NCBI GenBank assembly: GCA_002751075.1 | Contig: NAOQ01000364.1 | Coordinates: forward strand, 16,807 to 74,851 | Source of the DNA: Ichthyophonus hoferi | Lineage: Eukaryota > Opisthokonta > Ichthyosporea > Ichthyophonida > Ichthyophonidae | Length of the DNA stretch: 58,045 nucleotides | Reading direction: 5' to 3' | In this document: positions 12,757 to 23,906 of the stretch, one piece after another | Layout of the letters: the number at the start of each line of letters is the position of its first letter | Position numbering within the stretch: the first letter of the stretch is position 1 | Program-made: the position numbers and the translations under genes | The notes under the pieces: model-generated | The model's database searches: none | What the model was told of the DNA's origin: nothing | What the model saw: the letters and a program-made list of their open reading frames with translations, nothing else

Positions 12757-15214
12757 TAGCTACATAACATGAGTTGAACTTTGGTTTGTTGACTAATAAA
12801 TACTACCTGTCTTATTTATGGGAGTAGCATTTCTACCATCATTGTAGTCTCTGTAACCGCCATTATTGCAGTTATCATTACAGTTTTGAATATGATGATG
12901 ATTATCTGATTATCATAACCACTTTGACTAGAAAAACTGCTATCATCATTGTTGATAAAAATGATGCAGTCGACTAGATGGGGTAAAGGTTTGGAGTGCC
13001 ATTGGTAGGCTTTCTGCAAACTCCTGCTAAACTGAATAGAAAACTGTTGTTCAACATTTTTATTAATAATTTCCATAATAAATATCCCCAGATATTGTTG
13101 TAGAAAAAAGATTATATATATTAGATTTCCAGACCATCTTGCTATTATAGCAGGAATATTTCAAGAAAGTTGTCCTCTTCTAAGAAAATATCTTTCACAT
13201 AGGGAAGAGAATGATGCTTATAATTAATTAAAAATAACTTTAATCCGATATATTTGAAGGTCCCGCACCATATATTCAACTTAAAAATGGCATGGGAGTC
13301 ATACCAATAAAATCACATTAATAAAAGCAGAAAATTAAAACTAAGTGCCTGTTAGATTGGTTGATTAGAGCAAGATTGATTCTTTATGAAGGAGATCCCA
13401 TTATCAAAACAGACTTGGCCGTGGGCGTATATAAAATAATATAAATGCTTAAGTTGACCTCAGAATCAATAGTATAAACCACTGCAATACTACTTTGACA
13501 AGAAAAAAATTTGGGTCAAAAGAACATCTATTACGCATACAAGAAAGTTATTGTATAACCAGGACTATAATATACACTTTAAAATTCCCAATTTTGACCA
13601 GACGATTCCCGTAAATAAACTAAGATACATAAGTAACCAATATTACAAGTTTGTAGATAAGGAAAATATTTGGAAACCCCTAATTCTATGACTGCCATAT
13701 GGTGTCCAGTAGTAGTACCTAAGCTAGCACTACAATATTCTATTCAGATTTGGTTAGTCATGTTGCACACAGATTAAAGCAACTACAGTAGCTCCTCATT
13801 ATAAATATGTTTTTTTGTTTTATTTGCTGATAACAAACTGCACCTAGCTTTCCCAACTTTGTCCTTATCGGGATGAACAATTGGATAATTAATTCGCAGA
13901 TGTGAAAAGAATTCCAAAGTAGACCTATAGCTCATATGTGAACAAATCACTAATACTTTAAACTTTGTTGAATTCATAATATATTCTAAGTAAACTTCCA
14001 CAATCTAAAAGTACTGACTAAAAAGTATTGCCACGATATGTTTTCTGTAAATCGGATGTCTTAAAGAGGCTATGCCATCTTTATGCCTAGTACTTATTAG
14101 CATATGCTATTTATTGCATAACTATAATCATGGACTTCTTAACCTAAGAGTTCATTGTAATTTATTTATTTATTAATATTCTAATACTTTTGTATTGATT
14201 ATAGTTCACCTCCAATTGAACCAAAAATATAATCTCTACATTGCTGCATATTGGCCAACTATCAGTCGATAGTAACCTATTAGAAATCCATAACGATATA
14301 TGCCATTATACATTCAGCTATTTTTCATGGTTAAAAGCCAGTCTGAAATTAGCCAAATTGTTTTAAACAACGTCTAATGGTTACCATACAATTTAGCATT
14401 ATACCGATACTCCATCTGGATTTTTTTCTAACTAGTTTCTTGGTAGCAAATAGTTTACAGGGTACAATGCATATGACGTGTCTCGGAAATAGTATTCATA
14501 GTGTAGGAGGCTTAAAGGGTTGGCAGACCAATTGTGAGTTGGTGCTTGGTCAGAGAATGAATGATTTGATTAATATCTGAATAAGGCCACCAACTAACAA
14601 GATGAAGCCTCATTAGAGATCATTTGTAAAATACCTTGTATCTTATACAAAAATAGAGACCCAAGAGTTAATTAATTCGCTAAATAATGCTAATTAAGTA
14701 TAAGAGAAATAAACAGTACCGATTAAGGTGAATGAATCCAATAATTCGTTAATCTGGATTGACTGTTAGGAGAAATAAAAAACACCAATGCAATACAGAT
14801 AAATCAAATAATTAACTGGACAGAATTAATTAGAAGAGAAGTAAATACATAGCACCAGTTAAGTATGGATGAATTACAGAGTAATTAATCAGGCCGGATT
14901 AGGGTTCAGATCTAATGGTGACCGGGTATAGGCGGACTATAGGTCAGGGTTATAACCCACTTTAATCCCCCCGTAATATGTACTCCAAATCTATATACTA
15001 TTAATAAATATACACAAACCTCCATTTTATAACAACCAATTGTACACAACAACCTATACACAACCTTCTATAGACACGACAACTACTTATATACAAACTT
15101 ACCTTACGACCTTGTCTTACCTTGCCTTACGAGGTGCTGTAATGCTGGCTTTTACAATAAGTATCTGCCTAGCGCCTAGTCTGACACAGCGATTATAGCC
15201 CTACATACCAAAAC
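11561..15214. other. Mostly AT-rich spacer
   Basis: No supported gene. A short open minus-strand stretch near 11620-11660, and a glycine-rich one near 12410-12450 that is followed by a GTATGT-like donor, could be stray exons of the neighbouring minus-strand gene, but I could not link them. Confidence 0.35.
12710..12754. repeat. (TTA)n microsatellite
   Basis: About fifteen uninterrupted TTA units. Confidence 0.9.
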
Positions 15215-17137
15215 ATGACCGCGTTGAAACGAACAGCAGAGGAGGTCCTGCCCCAAGCAAAGGCGGCAAAGGTAGGATGTGTGAGAGATGGAATAGATGG
15301 CTGTCGGTTGTGTGGTGTATCCCTCTAAATATATATAACATGTTACATACTATATATATATATATATATACGTCTGTATAACCTGCTTTTCTTTCGACAT
15401 AATATTAATGTAACGGGACTCTGCAACCCCTAAGTATGGTTATGCGCATACCTCGTGTGATATGGAGAAAGAAAAGGATATAAATATAGGATATGATGTG
15501 GTTAGCGATGAGAGGCAGGTAATGGGGGCTTGATAGTCGACTAGGCCTAAGGTGGAAGGTGCTTACTACATAAAAGAGACAACTGTATATCCGTAGTAAA
15601 TATATGTATCCCCAAATACCATAGTCAGATTTATGTGTATATAAAGGACAATATTTAGCCCCTTACAAAGCATATCAAAACAAAGGAGAAGGAGACCTGC
15701 CGGTAGAGTCCTCAGGAGAGAGAGCATGAGTAAGAGTAAAAGGAAGTGAAAGAGAGAGAAGTGGATGGGATGGGCGGTGAGGTAGATTAGAACAAGGAAG
15801 AGGGTGTGTAAGAGCAACAAGATGGGAGAAAATAGGCAGCGATAATAAAAAAAGAGAAGAAGGAGAGACAGGCTACACTACTCTGATGAGGGATGGATGA
15901 AGGAGGGGGGGATAGCAACCTATAAGGAGAGGGAATATGAGAGAGAATGATTATGATATTCATAGCAACCAATAAGGATAGAGGGAATATGAGAGAATGA
16001 TTATGATATTCATAGCAGCCAATAAGGATAGGGGGAATATGAGAAAGAATGACTAAAATATTAATAGCTACCAATAGGGATGGAAGGAATATACTTTACA
16101 GATACAGGAGAATGGATACCCTACCACCATGGCACACTTTTTTGTTATTCACTCTCCTTCTCCCTCTCCCCGGGGTGGGCTATCACCCTCTTGCTGTAGA
16201 TGGATTGGTTGGTTGTTTTTCCTTTGTCTCTCATCTTTTGATCATCATTACCCCTTCCCTTCCATATTCTCAGTGTATGTCTGGTGGAATACCTCTGCCA
16301 TCCACACATATACATATACATACAGATGCGTACATAGATATTTCTACACATCAATGTTAGTCCTATACAGTGCCCAGTTAAACGAACACAACAACGCCCC
16401 ACCCTCTATTTATAGGCTAATGTGAGGCTACCGTATGGTCCGAGCCTGTGTATACCGACCTACCCGCACGGAACTAACTATGATTTAGGCAGCCACATAT
16501 ACCTCTCTATTGCTAATGCTCTACCTTATGATTACAGAGGTCCTGTGCCTCAGTAAGATCCTGCTACCCTAACACAGGATGTTCTGTTGCTATGCACTAA
16601 CCAAATAGGGGACACAGGTTGTGTACAACGATAATGAGGATGATGACGGTAGTGATGGGGGTAGCAGTGAGGTCAGTGAAGATGAAGGGGCCTACAGCGA
16701 GGTGGTGGGGGTGTGTGAGACCTGCCAGGCTGCCCATATGGGAAGCTGCTGGATGGAGCCAGAGTGGGAGCAAGAGGATGGTAAGTAGGGAAAAGGGAGG
16801 AGAGGGAGAGGTGATGTATTAGTGGGAGGGTAGGGCGTCTTAACTTTAATGAGCATGATGTGCTTTTAATATTTTAAAGAGCCAACTGCTGACCGACGTC
16901 TGGTGTGCAGGACTTCCGTGCCCAAACTGCAAGCAGAGAATGACTCTGGAGCGGTCAACGTGCGTATTCTGCAATCATGATCAAACACACAGTGCCGATA
17001 ACATGTTAGTAGAAGAGTTCTTGCTCAACGACGACCAAGTCAATAGTTGTACCCGAGAGACATGTATAGAGTGCGGGAGGAAAGGGGTGTTGGTGATTGA
17101 AGCCAGCTGTCTTGATTGTGATGATGAGGACGAATAG
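15215..17137 (+). CDS. Small acidic protein with five CxxC pairs (putative zinc-binding protein)
   Basis: Exons are 15215-15271, 16618-16780 and 16911-17137. The donors are GTAGGA and GTAAGT; the acceptors are ACACAG and GTGTGCAG. The total is exactly 149 codons, or 148 residues. It starts MTALKRTAEEVLPQAKAAK. An acidic, serine-rich stretch then spans about residues 23-45. Cysteine pairs follow: CETC, CPNC, CVFC, CIEC and CLDC, with the last two about 18 residues apart. The protein ends in an acidic DCDDEDE tail. CxxC pairs in this density normally bind zinc, two to three ions here. The acidic flanks suggest a nuclear protein-protein or nucleic-acid adaptor, but that is inference. I do not recognise the family. 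No polyadenylation signal is obvious just downstream. Confidence 0.65.
15911..16090. repeat. Minisatellite, ~50-bp unit, 3.6 copies
   Basis: Copies begin at 15911, 15961, 16011 and 16063, each with a core of CATAGCARCCAATAAGG and then GGGAATATGAGA. It lies in intron 1 of the CxxC gene. The repeat keeps a frame open on the minus strand (15787-16074), which is a by-product of the repetition. Each unit carries one CCAAT pentamer, apart from the first. Confidence 0.85.
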
Positions 17138-20077
17138 AATACACACCCTCCCTCTCCCTCCCTCTCCATGCTGTGTAACTAAATCCCGAAGAGATAGACA
17201 GACAAATCTTCGTCCCTATCTAGGCGCCTTTTACCTATGGGCTAGCACACACATGCATCTTTATTTCTTGCATGGGCATATATACGCCATATCAGGTCAT
17301 TCCCTCTCTATGCTCTCATTGGCCACTCCATCTATCTACGATGTCACTAAACCAGAGACCTAAATAGATTGGTTGCAAGTAACAAGTGTAGCTGATCTGA
17401 TTGGTTCCCCGTCATAATTTGACTGAATATATTAAATCTGCATCAAGAATATATTTGTGTGTTCTTAATGTTGTGTGATGTGCCAGATAACTGATTAGCC
17501 CATCAATCACCATTATCTTTTATGGACACATGCGCCAAGTTTGATCCATATTCCACCTATCACATGACTATGCACATTCTCAAGCAGATTATTGATCAGC
17601 TTTTATATTAATGAATTTATCTTAAGTCAACTAATGGTTCTTATTGGTTCTACTCAATACTCCTTTATATAACTAAGAAGGACCAAATGACTGCATATGA
17701 CAACCCAAGCATAATATTATCCCAGACATACTCATATCCAATAGATAACCAGTATATTATGATATTCGATTTAATTGGGTTATGGGTTGTTGCTTTGTCA
17801 CTTACCTATTTCGAAAAGCCATAGATACCACCCATACTTATAATGCCTTAGATATAGCCGATTATATCCTATTATTCTGCGCCTAACTTATCGGATCTTC
17901 TTTGTGAGTGTGAAGAGCTTGTTGCTATGGGTTTGTATTAATATTTTGACTGGGTCAGCCTTTGACCCGAGCCACCTGTTAACAATCATGCTACCAATCA
18001 ATTACTTTACAGTGTTGCCTTTTATGGCTTATACATGCATTCTACCAACTGATGGCATTTCATTGTTTAGTTATATAACCCATGGTCTCAGGATCTACAG
18101 TACTATATTTTTTGTTACCTACTATACTATATTCCTTTTTGACCTAACTTGATACCAGTGTTGTTCAATCTAATTAATGATTGGCATATGCCATTGTTGA
18201 AAGGACGGCCTATCTCCGTTTTGTTCTAAATCTCTATTCACTCTCACAGACCTCAATGAGGGTTATTCTTAACATGATTTTGACAAGTCATGTCATAGGA
18301 CTATATTACTGGGTTTATCTATCACCAACCTTGCCCTGCCCTTGGCCTTACCACAGCCTTTTGACGGGTTGTCATCATAATTATATTATAAACTGGGATT
18401 GTTGGCTATATAATGTGAGAGATGGTATACCAGTGTGTTACTGGCAGACTGCCGAAGGGTTTTGTTCATATTTGACACTGGCGGTGGAGTGGGATGGGTC
18501 CGATTTATGATAAGCATAATCATACTAGTAACCTAAGAGCTGGCTTTGAAAATATATTCATGCTGTTAGTTGGCTGGTATGGTCCTTCAAATATCCGTAC
18601 AAACACATTTGGTTCGATTGTTTTTGGGTGTGAGCCCTTGTATTCATGTTTAGGATTGGGCACCCTTTGGTCTACAATGAACTCTTCATAGAAATAATCA
18701 ATCGATAGTATACGCAGTACACATTATTAAGGTTTGTGAAGTCTATACTTATCTGCTACAAGAAAATCTCATTGGGCCATCCAGACGCTGTTCATCCAAT
18801 CAATGTTAACATTGTTTGTCTATCAAGGACAAATATAAAGAAGCATACAGTCTATACTATACCAATAATACTCTGTGCAACCACCCTTACTACCCCTATA
18901 TATATATATGATAGTAATGATAACATGTGCAGTTAAAAATCACATAGGAACCAGAGGACTAAGATTGGCCTGCCTATCGAACACTGGCAGGTCAATGACA
19001 TTGAGCTAATGAAGACTGGGCCTCGATTGAGAGTGTGGTGGGTAGCTAGTATGCCTGCCTGCCTCACAATTTATTATATCGATGAAATAAAATTGGATTT
19101 ACATCATTGTGGTGGTACAAACTCCCAAGTCTAATGTAGTATAGGGCGGTTCGTTTTAGCATATATCAATGGTGAATCGCTTGTCATTATAATGTTACTT
19201 GTCATTATAATGTTCTCGTCTTACCATGCCACAGCCCAACTCATTACTACTATTCCTGTATGGGCTCAATCTACAATAATACATGACTATACTACAGCTT
19301 GCCTTTAGATTAATGTAGACTACTACAAGGACAGTACGTTATAAATGCAAAGAGGGACAAAATGGGTGTATTATAAATGTATAAGAAGTGAGGAAGAAGA
19401 CCATATTAACAAGCTGCTGCTTAGATCTTCTTCCCTATTTAAATATGCCATTGGATAATGTGTACCTTTATCCCCGTCATACAACCCATAGGCCATGTAT
19501 AGTACACAGTACACCTCCTGTACTCAGCCTCATATTAATAACGTGGCAGACACCAGGGCCTTAGTAGTAAATGGGAGACAATGCTTTATGGCCTGGGAGA
19601 GCCTAGTCCAATCATATTGGTTGGCCCAGTGACCTCAACATCGATGGGTGGCCATTCTCTATACCTCTGATGGCTTCAACTCTGACTTGTCTGACCCTTT
19701 CATCCCAACCCTGTTAGCTCAACCAATAGAAATGATAGTTACCACCCTCAAACACCCAATGTAATGGCTGTGGTATACAATTGGTTCACACACCCTCCTC
19801 CCAATCCTATATATATACTCCATTCTGGCTTTTTCTGTCGCCAATGGGAAAAGTAGATCGAGGACAACCAATCATGTCATAATAGTCCCCTTATTTTTCA
19901 ATCGGTAAGTAAATCAACCTACTCTACAATCTAGCCCTGGCTGTATAGGGGCAATCACATTCAATATACAAGGTAATACAATACCTTAAACACCCTAGAG
20001 CCTCTATCAACTATAACACAGAACTATAAAAAACTCTCATTGGCTAATCATCCAACTGGTCTCCCTGTGGATATATA
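17138..20077. other. Spacer rich in CCAAT/ATTGG pentamers, no gene seen
   Basis: Open frames here (for example 17904-18152 and 18181-18510) have hydrophobic, low-similarity translations, lack ATG starts with consistent splicing and resemble no family. Many CCAAT and ATTGG words are present. A short direct duplication of CTTGTCATTATAATGTT occurs at 19180-19215. Confidence 0.4.
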
Positions 20078-21756
20078 TCAGGCATGCAGTAGACACTTAC
20101 CTACTAATAAATCTTCATTGGTTCCTAATGATTGAGTATCGTCCAGGTCACCTAACTCGCTCATCATGAACTCCTGATCCAATAGAACTGACTCGGAGTC
20201 TTGACTAAATTGATTGTGCATCTAATATAGGGGAAGGTAGTTAGGGAGAGAGGGGGTAGCACTATAGATCACTATAGGAGAAGGAAGGAGGAACAGTCTC
20301 ACATGATATGATCCAATGCAATTACAACATGGATAATAACTATCGTCATAAGGCTGCTTCAGTGGGCCCACATCACATCCCTAACATTAACATTAACATT
20401 AACACTACTGCTAATACTAATATTAACTTTAACACTATTGGCTGGCACCCATAAACCTACCTGCAGGCGGGGCATGATGACAGAGAGAAGAGGGTAGAAG
20501 ATGAGGTAGAGTAACAGACTGGCAAAGGGAAAGATCACACCCCACCCCACTATCGCCCCTACGATAACGTCCTTGAATTGACTTAGGGTACCAAAGAAGT
20601 CCTGTAGACCAGGGGTCAATTCACTTACTCTGCCTACTAATCTACCTAGTAAGCCATCACCCTAGGAGCCTGGCTGGCAGTGTGCCCTATACCCCTGTGC
20701 CTATACCATCCCATCCCTCTCTATCGTATACCCATTGTCTCATATATTATAGCAGAGTATCAAGGTTTATATTATACCTGCCTTGTAATGTCCATACTAA
20801 TACCCCATTCCCTCTCCACCTAACCACCTCTATCCCCTGCATATCTTTAACCTGGCCTCTTTAGAATTTCTACCTGTCATTAGCTACTATAACGACGACA
20901 TACTCAGAGAGGAAATAAGAAAATAGATGACCAATCAGGTACCTGTTTGAAATGTTTCAGCATCTCTGCCGTGGTAAAGCTCAAGAGGTCTCTCCGCAAA
21001 ATAAGATTACCCAGTCTATACCAAAGGGGAATCAGAAGGACATTGAGTGGGGTCAGGGCCAGATTGATCACTGTAATCTCATAGGCCATAGGTCAATATG
21101 CTGTATGACATATCTTATTTCCTCTCCTTCTTATTTGTATTTCTCATAGTCTGTTATGGTTGCTATAGTCCCTCTCTGTGTAGCCAGCCTGTCTTTATTA
21201 TAGATGCACATTGTTGACTGACTGTCTAACTCAGGTCTCAAAGCCTCGTGAGGCAGCATATATACAGGTAAGGAGATATATGTACAGACTACATGTGACG
21301 GCAGAGGGAAAGGAGTAGTCACGAGTAGACTAGAGGTATAGTTGCCATCCATCATATATGCAGTGTATGGAATGAGGTCAATGTTACAAGGACAGAAAGG
21401 GGAGCCTACCTTGGATAATAATCTTATTAAGGCCTAGTGCAAGGGTTGCTACAAAACACAAGGCAATGGTGGTCCCTGGAAGAGGGAACTGAAAACAGGG
21501 TTAGTGTGACTACCTATTAGTAGTTCCAGGTTATATATTATGATGTTTCGGGTATTCAGAAGCTGACACAACTATACTGTGAAAGATCACAGACCCCTTT
21601 GGCATTTAGGAGACTTTGGTATTTAGGACACGCCAAGCCCCATCAATGCTCACTACAACTCACCAGACCACAGGTGATGCCAAAGGCGATGGAGAGGGCC
21701 AATTTACTGGGTGTTATGCCTGCCTGTCGGGTGATACATGTGTCAATAGGCCTCAT
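20078..21756 (-). CDS. DUF2062-like multi-pass membrane protein
   Basis: Minus-strand exons are 21756-21664, 21488-21410, 21070-20943, 20601-20461 and 20221-20078, all in agreeing phase, giving 194 residues. It starts MRPIDTCITRQ, with an in-frame stop a short way upstream; an earlier exon cannot be excluded. The order of motifs fits DUF2062: GITPSKLALSIAFGITCGL, then FPLPGTTIALCF with a long hydrophobic helix ending ALGLNKIIIQ, then ALTPLNVLLIPLWYRLGNLI, then a short soluble part and two hydrophobic helices (GAIVGWGVIFPFASLLLYLI, then FYPLLSVIMPRLQ). The tail is hydrophilic and acidic. A perfect GTAAGT donor at 20100 leaves open a further exon in place of the last residues. DUF2062 proteins are best known from bacteria, plants and algae; their biochemical role is not established. 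The family call is from motif memory, not a search. Confidence 0.6.
20381..20437. repeat. TTAACA/AACATT-type short tandem tract
   Basis: The tract contains four perfect AACATT-type units and then degenerate variants. It lies in the intron between the fourth and fifth exons of the DUF2062-like gene, just past the donor. Confidence 0.7.
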
Positions 21757-22229
21757 ATATAGTGAAAATAGGTCGCTTAGAGCAGTGGATGCTTAAAGCA
21801 ACAGGAAACCCCTGTTCTGGTATAGTGCTGCATATATTTGATAAGGTATATGTCTGGGTTGTAGTTGTGTTTTTCCAGTGCTGGATTAGATTTATCAGTG
21901 GTTTCAAAATATTAAATAATGTCCTAATCTCCCAGAAAGGGATTTGGTATGACTATCTCTATTTCTTACATGAACCTAGGCCCCCTTTACCTTAAGCACA
22001 CCCACTACAGGGTGGTACAAATGGGCCTTAAAGCAAACACAGAACCAAGAGCAACAGTCATTTAGCTTGCTTTGAGCGGTTCTCAAAGAAAAATAAACTC
22101 TGCTGCCCCGAGGTATGTGGAGTGGAGGCATGTTAACAATGGGCTAATGATATAGGCCCTGGTAGAGAGTGATGGTAAGAAGTGAGGCAGTCAACGTGGC
22201 GACAGGCTAGGTCGTCCCTTCTATAACGG

Positions 22230-22237
22230 TATAAAAG
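22230..22237 (+). promoter_or_regulatory. TATA-box-like TATAAAAG
   Basis: A consensus TATA box in a GC-richer island. No start codon or gene is recognised downstream on the plus strand, so its use is uncertain. Confidence 0.25.
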
Positions 22238-22524
22238 GACAGCATTTATATCTGAACAAAGCTGCGTCCTTCGTTATCGGCAACCGTACCTCCACCGTGA
22301 GCAGCTTCAAAGTGTTCAAGCAGGGACCTACCTGTCTGTCTGTCTATATGATATCAACATAGACAACATAAAATAATAAAATCCTAGCCACCAGCTAATA
22401 TTAGCGATCAATTGCATGCCTCTTATTGGTTTCTGACTTTATATCTGGTTGATGATTGCTGGAAGCCGATTGATAAAAATAAATCATATCATAGACCTGA
22501 TTGGCTATAATATATCACCAGGTA

Positions 22525-22640
22525 TTTAGTTATAGTAATATAGCAATATCGTGATATAGCAATATGGTTATATAGGAATATAGGAATATAATTACATAGT
22601 AGCATAGCAAGATAGCAGTATAATTATATGGTAATATAGT
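22525..22640. repeat. Degenerate ATAGNAATAT tandem tract
   Basis: About ten imperfect units such as ATAGCAATAT, ATAGGAATAT and ATAGTAATAT in a row. Confidence 0.6.
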
Positions 22641-23906
22641 GATTAATATAATACCCATTAACATTGGGCAAGGCTGGTAGTTAGGTAATTAATTGATCTC
22701 GGCCTGTAAAAACGGTAGCATCCAATCTGCAACTAGTAAACTACCTCGACTTGAAAAATGTATCAATAAGGATGTGCCCAATGAAGGGCCCACAATCGCT
22801 ACGTAGTAGTAACAACTGATTTCATTACAATTAGTCTCATAAGGATTGCCTTATATTAAATAATATATTTTATAAGCTAATCGGAATGGGTAAACCAATG
22901 AGGCAATTCAAAATAAAAGGGAGGGATAACAATTTGTTCACTAATATTTAACAACATAAGATCCGTAGAAATGTTTTTGTTATTTTTGAAAGCATAACTA
23001 GTATTGTAAAGGGTTATCTGTACTAGTATGTCATGTTAACTCGTGATCAGCAACTAAACAAAATAGTAGCTTTACAAGCTGATCAGTCCTCTAATAACTC
23101 GATATATGACGATTATGTATGCTGTATGCTAGACCAATTATCTGGTTTAGATAATTGGTGTGACTTAATTAAATGATTCCTATTAGTACTATCTATTGTA
23201 CCATACCAGTAACTTAGGGGTAAAACCACATAGTACAAAAGGATGATATTATTGGTATGTTGTATTTTAAAATCATACACAATGAGAAAGATATTTGGTT
23301 GCTACCATGGCTCTTAAATTAGCCGTCGATAACAATAGCTTTTTATGTTTATTTAAACAACAGCTCAACTATTAGCCCTATTAAATAAAGCAGGCAAACT
23401 GTAGAGGGCCAACCAGTGGCCCTATAGGAGACTTTTCCTCCTAGCCAAATGCTGCATAGGCATTTAGAATAACGCCCAGTGGCCCTACCTTGCTTGGCGT
23501 TATTTAGCTAATGATAACTGACACTGGAAAGTGGATGGCACAGTAGGATCGAATCACAAAACAGTCGAAAGTCCTAGGGCGCCAGATCGTTAATGTCTAT
23601 GTATAAAACATTATGGAACCATCAGGGCATCTGGACTACTAACCCAGTTTCTTAAATTATATGTAGAATCCCTGGAATAACGGCTGTGTTGCTGTACATG
23701 TAATGCTACGTTGTATATGTCACGCCCGATAGGTGTGTCTAAAATGTGGTCTACGTGAAAGAAAATACACACTAATTTCTTATTCTATAGCGAGAGAATA
23801 CGCCAGTTCTTGTGCTGTGGCTAGTAGCGCATATATACAATAGCCATCATTCCCACCAACATCTTAACTTTACGTTCTAGTACGAATGTTATCCATTGGG
23901 GTCCTT

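Larger units (their letters stand above)
21757..23906. other. Spacer between the DUF2062-like and F-box genes
   Basis: No supported gene. A TATAAAAG box lies at 22230-22237. The sequence just downstream of it, 22260-22325, is GC-richer and open on the minus strand (SLLEHFEAAHGGGTVADNEG), but no splice partner was found. 22525-22640 is a degenerate tandem of ATAGNAATAT-type decamers. Confidence 0.4.

Noticed and set aside
15787-16074. Minus-strand open frame with internal repeats
   Set aside because: Arises from the 50-bp minisatellite; no splice sites or family match.
18181-18510. Hydrophobic plus-strand open frame
   Set aside because: No ATG, no consistent splicing and no recognisable motif; it lies in pentamer-rich spacer.
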